This document shows positions 56,960 to 64,000 of a stretch of 64,000 nt of DNA, piece by piece (position 1 is the first letter of the stretch; each line of letters starts with the position of its first letter). Location of the stretch: positions 3,038,001 to 3,102,000 of the forward strand of contig MCGE01000001.1 of NCBI GenBank assembly GCA_002105175.1, in the 5' to 3' direction. The position numbers and the translations under genes are program-made. Origin of the DNA: Absidia repens. Lineage: Eukaryota; Mucoromycota; Mucoromycetes; Mucorales; Cunninghamellaceae. The notes beneath the pieces were generated by a model. It made no database searches, had not been told where the DNA came from, and worked only from the letters and a program-made list of their open reading frames with translations.

Positions 56960-57283
56960 AACATACATTTTATAGTGTGTGACCCCCCATAGTATCTATA
57001 CGTATATATCACCAACACTTTAGCTACTTTTAGTTTACATTTGATCCTTCACACCTAGTATACGTACAGATTACTATCCTTCTAGCTAGCTACCTTCATC
57101 ACCTCCATCACTATGATTTCCTTTTATCTTTTTTTTTTTTTTTTTTTTTTTTTTTTGGGATAACAATAAAAAACATTTTAGCAAAAGACAATGATATCTA
57201 TTTGATAGACAAATAAAGGACGAATGATTTATTTCTGTTGTAATGATAATAAAACATAACAAAACGTGGGAAAGGGAACTAAA
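56960..57283. other. Convergent 3' flank with a T26 run
   Basis: About 320 bp between the 3' ends of the tropomyosin-like gene and the GST gene. It contains a long T run at about 57131-57156, then AATAAA motifs on both strands. Nothing else seen. Confidence 0.5.
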
Positions 57284-58713
57284 CTAGATGCTGGCAGATA
57301 GGTCAGGGCCATTGCTAATGGGAACTACACCAGTGGGGTTGATTTGCAAGTGGGACTTGTAATAGTGATTCTTGATGTGATCCATATGGACGGTAGAAGA
57401 TACACCAGGTTTTTGATATATACGACGGGCCCATTTCAAAATGTTTGGATAATCCTTTTCAATACCTTTGATATTGCATTTGAAATGACCAAAATAGACG
57501 GGATCAAATCTATAGATAACACGAGAAAAAAATAATTAATGATTATTAGCAAAAAAAAAAAAAAAAAAAATTGAAATGGGATATATATTTACCTGATCAC
57601 AGTAGTCCACAAGCGGATGTCGGCTTCAGTGAAAACATTTCCAACCAAGTAGTCGGTTGTCGCCAAGTGCTTTTCGATTTTGTCCAACCAGGTGAAGACT
57701 GAGAAGACATGATTTTCATCTACGAAGGAGGAGGAAGGGTAAAGTGAGGATGGAGCATTATTAGGGTAAAAGGAATTTACTTACAAGCTTCTTGAGTAGA
57801 TGCAAATCCAGACTTATAGACGCCATTGTTCACATTGTCGTAGATAGCTGTATTCCAATCATCGATTTCAGAGCGCAATGATTCTGGATAAAAATCGAGC
57901 GCCTTTTTGTCGTCGGGAATGAATTCATTGAAGGCAGTGTTCAACATCCGGATGATTTCAGAGCTTTCGTTATTCACTGCATGGTAATATAAAAATTTGA
58001 AAATAGTTATTAGCTATCGTGCACTTTAATCTACCCACACTATATTCCCTTCTTCTCCTTTCCCCTTTACCAATGGTTTTCAATTTCTTATCCCATATAA
58101 CAGGTACAGTGAATCGACCTTCATAGTCAGGATTGGCTTTGAAGTATAATTCGCGGATAAACTTCGCATTATTCACAGTATCGGGAATCGCTCCAGGACA
58201 TTCATCATCAGTTGAAAATTTCCTAGAATAAAAAAAAAAAAGAGAGAACAAAAAACAAATTAGTCTGAATGCTTTATCCCATCAAAGAGAAAAGGTTTAC
58301 TTTACCATCCATTTTCACCAAGCAAAAAGTCCACCACAGATAATCCAATCAATGAATCCAAGCCCTTCAAGGAGCGTACAAGGGCAGCGCGGTGAGCCCA
58401 AGGACACGCCCAAGAAATATAAAGATGATACCGGTCACTGAATTTTAGTAGATATTTGATGAATAATGAAGTAATAAAAGCTAGTAGTATCATATTTAAC
58501 TTACGGTTCAGCAGCAAAGATAGCGTTGGAGTCAGCAGAAATGAAGTCTCTGAAGCTAGAAGTTTGGCGATGGAATTCACCATCTTTGGAGGCCCATTTT
58601 AAGATATTTTTAGACATTGTTGGTTTTGTATAAGTTGTAAAAGTAGCTTTGTAAAAAAGAGAAGCGGAAGGTCGAAGTGCTAAAAGACTGCGAGGAGTGA
58701 ATTGAAAGAACAT
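57284..58713 (-). CDS. ECM4: Glutathionyl-hydroquinone reductase (Xi-class GST, Ecm4/Gto-like)
   Basis: Six exons: 58505..58713, 58306..58437, 58071..58222, 57785..57976, 57593..57719 and 57284..57509, giving 345 aa. The thioredoxin-like half has YHLYISWACPWAHRAALVR, with the catalytic Cys of the Xi class. RFTVPVIWDKKLKTI and NNESSEIIRMLN follow as the glutathione-binding part, and the helical half has the diagnostic YLVGNVFTEADIRLWTT and RFDPVYFGHFKCN. The enzymes reduce glutathionyl-hydroquinones and have thiol-transferase activity. The first 32 residues (MFFQFTPRSLLALRPS...) are rich in Arg, Ser and Leu with no acid, as in a mitochondrial presequence, and a second Met (MSKNILKW) lies where cytosolic homologues begin. 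Two start sites could give two locations; this is inference. Confidence 0.94.
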
Positions 58714-59164
58714 ATCAACTTTTTTTTTACGCGGGGGGGGGGAGCTTTTTAACTATTTGTCAGACGGGGTTTAAATTAATAAGCTCTTATATACAAATCC
58801 CGGGTGTCCAGAGTGAGTAAAATTTATAATCAATGACTGGACTTTTTCTATGTGAGCGGCTGAGGCCTAAATCAGATGATGTTTCCATTTTAAGATTATT
58901 TTTTTTTTTTTGTGCTTTTACAGGATTGGCGGGAATATACAATTGATGGGCATGTTTGGCGAAATTCATGCAGAGAAAACACTTTCATTGGCTGCGTAAA
59001 TTTTCATACTCCGGATCTTCATTCCCCTCCCTTCCCATACCCCATCTTTTTTTTTTAGTTCACCTCCGATCCGCATGAAATAGTCTCGGGTGTTGGTTTC
59101 TTTGCCATTTGGTTATTTTTTCTTCCTCTCTCTTTTCCCTTTTTCACAATTATAAATATATATC
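58714..59164. promoter_or_regulatory. Divergent promoter between GST and a small gene
   Basis: About 450 bp. It has a G9 run at 58733-58741 close to the GST start, an A/T-rich middle with a T11 run, and a T/C-rich leader with TATAAATATATAT immediately before the ATG at 59165. No defined factor site. Confidence 0.4.
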
Positions 59165-59524
59165 ATGAATACATCTTATAAACTCTCCTCACAACCTATT
59201 TACCCAGCGCCCATCGGCAAAGAGAGAGTCACTGCCTTGCAGCATCTTGGTTGTACTTTTAAAGAAGGTGGTCACGATGTCACCAAAATTGCTACACCTA
59301 CCATACCAGAAAGTCAAGAAGAAGAAACCATTCCCACTTTTATCAATCCTGTTCAGGAGGAAAAGGTATATTAGAAAACAATAAAAAAAACTTAAGCTGC
59401 ATTCTAAAAGTTGCCTATTTTTTTTCTATTATATCAACATATATCTGGGCACATCACACATTATTCTTTCCAGGATCTCCCAAGATCATCAAACGAACCA
59501 AACCATCATCATCAGCTAAAATAA
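59165..59524 (+). CDS. Unknown 83-aa protein
   Basis: Two exons: 59165..59365 and 59474..59524, in phase 0 (GTATAT donor, TTTCCAG acceptor). It starts MNTSYKLSSQPIYPAPIGKE and continues through a hydrophilic stretch with one Cys and a run of Glu, ending in NHHHQLK. There is no signal peptide or membrane span. A TATA-rich leader and an AATAAAATATA signal after the stop make it look like a real transcript. Function unknown. Confidence 0.55.
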
Positions 59525-60117
59525 ATATAATTGGTACATAGTGTATGTATATGTTTGAAGAGGATTTTATTGAATGTAAATAAAATATATAAAAAAATCA
59601 ATGATGGTGGGATGTTTGGGAATATAATAATAATTGGGTGCTGGTGGATATGAAAGTCAAGATAAAAAAAAAAGTAATGGTTACTAAGCTAACTAACTAC
59701 CAATCTAGCCAAGTTTGAAAGAAGGGAGACTGTGCATGGGTTCCTAGGCTAAAGATTTAACGTTGTTCAGTAAATATGTTCTTGGGGTATGGTTGACGTC
59801 GTCACTATTGTTGAATGCCCCCATTTCATTACCGTGTTGCATCTTTTTGACTTTGGGAAGGCCCTATATGCGGAAAGCAAAAATTTATATTTATGAATAT
59901 CTAAGCTCCTGACTCATTTCCTTATAAATTGTAATACTTACGTTCCATATGCGAGTAGTTTGATTCAAGCCTTTTCAATATCCACCGAAGTTTAAAGATG
60001 ATGTGAGAAGTATGATACAAAGGAGGTTGAAGAAGGGTAAAATAGGTGTACTAAACTATGTAAAAAGAGGAATAAATACTACAAAAAAAAATCTACAGAA
60101 TAAATAAAAGCCATTGA
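59525..60117. other. Convergent 3' region with possible small minus-strand exons
   Basis: Two stretches on the minus strand look coding. One is 59942..59970, a 29-nt segment encoding LNQTTRIWN. The other is 59744..59863, starting GLPKVKKMQ and ending LLNNVKSLA before a TAG. They join in frame through GTAAGT and TATAG. No upstream exon fits within the 150 bp before the DYRK stop. The longer piece contains its own ATG (32 codons). It may be a micro-gene or part of a gene I could not complete. Confidence 0.3.
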
Positions 60118-63100
60118 CTATGATTGTTGTTGAGATTGTCTTGTGATCCATCCATGCTTGAATGCTGCTTCTGGCTTAACACGGTCTTCAGGGTCCCATT
60201 GAAGGCATTGGTCAATAAAATCCACAAACTTGCTATCAGAGCACTTGAGAATATGAGCCAAAATTTTCGTTCCAGGTTTCCGTTTCTTGCCTTTGCTGTT
60301 GGGCATAATTTTGGGATTGCCATAAAAATCAAAAAATGTTTTCCGTCTTGAGCATTTCTCCACCATGTCTCGGCTAGGGACACCTTGCACTTCCATAATA
60401 CATGCCAGTTGATCTTGTTCATTTTCACCAGGAAATAATGGGTGACCAGTATACAATTCCGCCAGGATACATCCCACACTCCACATATCAATTGCCATAC
60501 CATAGTCTAAACCCAATATCACCTCAGGTGCTCGGTAAAATCGGCTTTGTATATAAGTGTACACTATACACACGCCCCAATAACTAAAAGGTGAGTATTC
60601 GTTATACTTTTTTTTCGGAGCTATTTGATATACCTTTTTCGTTTTCCAAGCAGGAACTTCCAAAGTCGATGACTTTTATTGTACTTTTTGTTGGGTCTTT
60701 CAGCAAAATGTTCTCTGGCTTTAAATCGCAATGAATCAAGTGGTGTTGGTGGAGAATCATCAAAGAGTTGAGTAATTGGATTGTAAACCTAGGCAAATAA
60801 AAAGAGTGTCAGTACTTTGAAAACGTACTTTTATTTTTTTCAACCGATTTTACCGACGAATGAGGCCCATGCTCGATCCTTGGAAGTTGTTCCCTTTAAT
60901 AAAGTCGTAAAGGTTGATGCTGAGACATTCAAAGGCTATGCACAGATGATTTCGGAAATAGAAATGGTCAGTCATTCGGACATTGTTGTGCTTGTCATCT
61001 GGATCCTATAGGCAATTAAGAAAAAATGATCAGAAACAAAAAAGGGGTGTTGGTGATGAGTGTCTTTGTAAGAAGTATATTATTAATATATCATCTTTTT
61101 ACCCATTTCATCAAATCTTCCAAAGTTTTGACTTCCACCAAAGCTTGAGCATGGAAACGTTTCTTGTTTCGAATTAATTTGACCGCCACTGTAGTGCCCA
61201 ACCGATGATCAAACGCCTTGACTACTAAACCAAAGGATCCTTTACCCATTGTTTCCAAAACTTCATACCGGTAAGCCAGATGATCTTTCACCACAATCAA
61301 ATAGTCGCCACGTTCATCATCATAACCGAAGTTGTTGTTTGGCTGATCCATTGTTGCTTGATGTTTGTTTTTCAGATGATTACCGACGAAATATATTTGT
61401 GAGTATTTCAATATTTCCTGCTGTTCGAAGGGTGATAAATGTTGTTTGTATAATTTGAAGGCTGTAGGCGGACTCATTGCAGGTCGCATAGATACTGTCG
61501 ATAACGGTTGAGGTGCAGGTGGTGAAGATGAGGGGGAAGGCATAAATGTTGACAACGTATTAGTATTCGTATTTCTTGCTGATGGTATCGTCTTTGATGA
61601 ATTGAAGGATGTTGGCGATGGTCGCAACCGCTCTTTAGGCTGCTCGTCTGTCGCTAAACATTGTTGTTGTTGTTGTTGTTGTGATGATGATAAAGATTCC
61701 GTGTAGTCGTCCTCATTCGGCCACGAATCATCCATGTTGCCCGAATTGCTGGTTGTCGACTTTGTAATTTCATTCCAGACTGATTCATCATGTACTAGTT
61801 CTTGTAATCGTTCATGCAATGAGGAAACTCTTCGTTGTAAAGGCTGTTGTGTTGTCGGTGATGTTGATGATGTTGCTGAAGAAGATAACTGATGATGATG
61901 ATATATATCATGTTGTTGCTGCTGTTCAGGATCGAGTTCTTCTGGCTGAGATATATAATCTGGGATACAAAGTTCGCCTTGAACCGAGATCAAGTTTACA
62001 TCCACACATTGTGATGAGTTTCGTCCTTTCACCGGTCGATCTTTCGTCAGTAATGATGGTCGTTGTATATTAATACTGTTATACAGCACTTCTTCTTTTT
62101 GTTGTTTGGAAGCCCTAGGAGGTGATATTCTAGAGACTGATTTGATGGTACTTGATGATGGTGAGGCGGTTTGTTCTGATGTCGATATTGTTGTTTCGTC
62201 TTCCTCCCCACTATTGGTTGACTTTTTGTTGATCGGTAATGGAATACGTGTAGTGGATGGATTGGTAGAGGATGTGGTGCTACTATGCCTCGGTGATGGT
62301 TTTGGACCCCACGCGACGAATTGACAAGGAATTGTTGTTGTTTCGTCTTTGTCCATGCACTAAATTGAAAAGAAAAAAAAAAAAGAAAAAAGAAATAAAT
62401 GACTATGATCAATGTTACATATATATATATTGTATTAGTATTACCTTCAATGCATCCCTTTTTTCCAAAGGATCCTGTGATAGAAAAGGATCAAATTCCA
62501 CCAATTGTCGATTTGCTTTTCCGTTCAAGAGGTCCGAGTCCCATGCCCCTGTGGATGACTTTGCAATAAAAGATGAGATCATGGAGGCTGGTCGTTGAAC
62601 ATCTTGTTTTCTTGGCGCAATGGGTATCGCTGTTGATTCATGTGAGTCGAGATCCAACCAATTTGTAGCAGTTGCTTGTCGTTGAAGTGGTCGTCGCCTT
62701 TGAGAACTTGTTCCATCGTTTGAAGATAAATGCCGGATCCTCCGAGGTTTGGTGGAATGTATTGGGAGTGATGAAGCAGCGTCAGGTTCAGATCGTGGCA
62801 CGTGAGAGGATAAGTGGATAGAAGATGATTTTGGGGTAGGTAATCTTGTAGGAGTGTTTGGTAGTTTTTGAGAAAGGCACACCCCACCTGCATTCATTGA
62901 TATATCAGTAGATCCCAAACTAGTGTGACGTCGCCTGGTTTGTTGTTGCTGTTGCTGCTGCTGTACCGCCAACTCCTTTACCACATCCTTGTCACTGTTG
63001 CTTTTCAAGGTCTTGTGGTCCTTTTTATTGAGTGGATCAAATTCCTGCAAATTCTGGTGTACTATTTCGCTGTCCAGTCCAAATTCATTGCCCAAAAAAT

Positions 63101-63527
63101 CAGATATTTGGTGTTTCTTATCTTCAAGTTGTATATACGTGTCGGTTTTGTCGTTGAATCCATTCAATTCTTCATCCCTATTATTACTGTCTCCGGATTG
63201 CATATCATTTGTGGTGGTCGTCTTCATAGTTGCCGTAGTTGCCGCAGTTGACTGACTATTCCATTGTTGTTTTGTCTCGCGTTGCAATTTCTTTTGGGAT
63301 GCTGTCAAAATCCATTGAGTATATTCATCATGAGCATTGGTGACTAGGCCATCTGAGTGTAGGGAAGTTGGTAATGGTAGTGATATAGGTGGTGAAAGTG
63401 AAGTTTGCTGTTGCTGTTGTTGTTCTTCCAATTCAGCTGTTGTCCAAAGACTATCAGTAGAAGGATGCAATAAAGAAGGGTTTTTGTCTTGTGTTTTCGT
63501 ACTGTCAAATACAGATTCATCCATCAT
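60118..63527 (-). CDS. Class II DYRK dual-specificity protein kinase (Pom1/DYRK2-like)
   Basis: Five exons: 62445..63527, 61103..62359, 60854..61005, 60634..60788 and 60118..60563, giving 1030 aa. Residues 1-700 are Ser/Thr/Gln-rich and disordered. The DYRK-homology box [14 protein letters not shown] lies just before the kinase domain (about 706-1025). The kinase has [14 protein letters not shown] (glycine loop), [10 protein letters not shown] (catalytic Lys), [17 protein letters not shown], the YTY activation loop in [16 protein letters not shown], and [15 protein letters not shown]. The DH box and HCD motif mark DYRKs; the box sequence fits class II. These kinases autophosphorylate the second Tyr of YxY and then act on Ser/Thr; fungal members control polarity, division size or stress growth. 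An intron in the leader (acceptor CTAACAG near 63543) is likely. The ATG at 63527 is the first in frame. Confidence 0.93.
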
Positions 63528-63924
63528 TACATCCACACTGTTAGTGAAAATATAAACGCAACCGTTGATCAGTAAGTAATCTTGCTTTCACCACTAAAAT
63601 TTCAAGAAACTTACCCATATAAATAATATCAAAACAAAACTACACGGTTCGAAAGGAATAGAGAGTCAGTCAATACCAAAGTGGGAAGGCAAGACTTTGA
63701 GATAAAACCACAAGCAGATAATAACAGAGAGAAAAGGATAAAGGAAAAGAGAAAAAAGAAGAAAAAAAAAAAGGCAGTCGGAGTTTATGTTCCCCTCCCG
63801 AAAAATTCGAATTGGCGGTGCCCCAGTGTTTCTCCCCCCATCGAACATTTGCTTTTTCTGGGGGATGAGGAAATTAAAAAAAAATTCCCCTTCTTCTTTC
63901 TCGTTTTTCTAACCAACTTGCAAA
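63528..63924. promoter_or_regulatory. Divergent promoter between DYRK and the edge gene
   Basis: About 400 bp with a probable DYRK leader exon and GTAAGTTTC donor near 63617, an A/G-rich block, and a T/C-rich leader ending AACCAACTTGCAAA before the plus-strand ATG. No specific site recognised. Confidence 0.4.
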
Positions 63925-64000
63925 ATGGTCACTGACAAATCCAAGCATTTATATGAAGATACTAACCTTTTGGGAAACCTTGGACAATACATGGAAACTA
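63925..64000 (+). CDS. Start of an unidentified gene, cut by the window edge
   Basis: ATG in good fungal context (CAAAATGG) opens a frame of 25 codons that runs off the window: MVTDKSKHLYEDTNLLGNLG and a few more residues. It is charged and soluble-looking. A CT-rich leader precedes it. Too little is visible to name a family. Confidence 0.5.
   Translation, partial: MVTDKSKHLYEDTNLLGNLGQYMET

Overview
The window is nuclear DNA of a fungus, most likely an early-diverging one of the Mucoromycota/Mucorales type. The evidence is AT-rich intergenic DNA with very many A and T runs; short spliceosomal introns (about 45-110 bp, GTAAGT-like donors, YAG acceptors) cutting almost every gene; low-complexity Q/S/N/H tracts in many proteins; and a gene set (RGS, PEX10, YTP1-like, GPI13, fused glutamate synthase, class II DYRK) that is fungal. 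The genus is inference only. I rebuilt gene models by hand, joining open reading frames at splice sites that keep phase. All exon sums given divide by three, but none is checked against transcripts.

Layout. 0.3-2.9 kb: RGS/DEP regulator of G-protein signalling (-). 4.3-5.8 kb: unknown Q/H/S-rich protein with a possible ubiquitin-like C-terminus (-), divergent from a polytopic membrane protein (+, 6.1-8.1). 8.1-9.6 kb: intergenic DNA with the first copy of a dispersed repeat. 9.6-18.1 kb: four genes on the minus strand: THOC3/Tex1 WD40 protein, YTP1-like membrane protein, peroxin PEX10, and an unknown membrane protein. 19.5-24.1 kb: a coiled-coil protein (-) divergent from a PNUTS-like PP1 regulator (+), followed by a ZDHHC16-like palmitoyltransferase (+). 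26.1-33.9 kb: intronless GPI13, MOD5-type tRNA isopentenyltransferase (-), and a PPP1R37-like LRR protein (+) divergent from MOD5. 38.0-45.4 kb: glutamate synthase (2068 aa, alpha and beta parts fused), then the small V-ATPase subunit e gene. 45.4-56.3 kb: a gene-poor, repeat-rich island with one tRNA-Gly(CCC). 56.3-64.0 kb: a short tropomyosin-like protein, a Xi-class GST, a small unknown protein, a DYRK kinase, and the first 25 codons of another gene.

The genes are ordinary housekeeping and signalling genes and do not form a metabolic cluster. Two neighbouring loci (PNUTS-like and PPP1R37-like) each carry an RVxF-type PP1-docking motif. The most unusual content is non-coding. At least seven copies of an unclassified dispersed repeat share a nearly invariant core around CATGGGGAAACCCTTTCAT, on both strands across the window. 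A second, LTR-like repeat family with a TATAAATAGCC box occurs as two units with matching internal spacing, the second lying next to the tRNA gene. There are also several perfect palindromes and hairpins.
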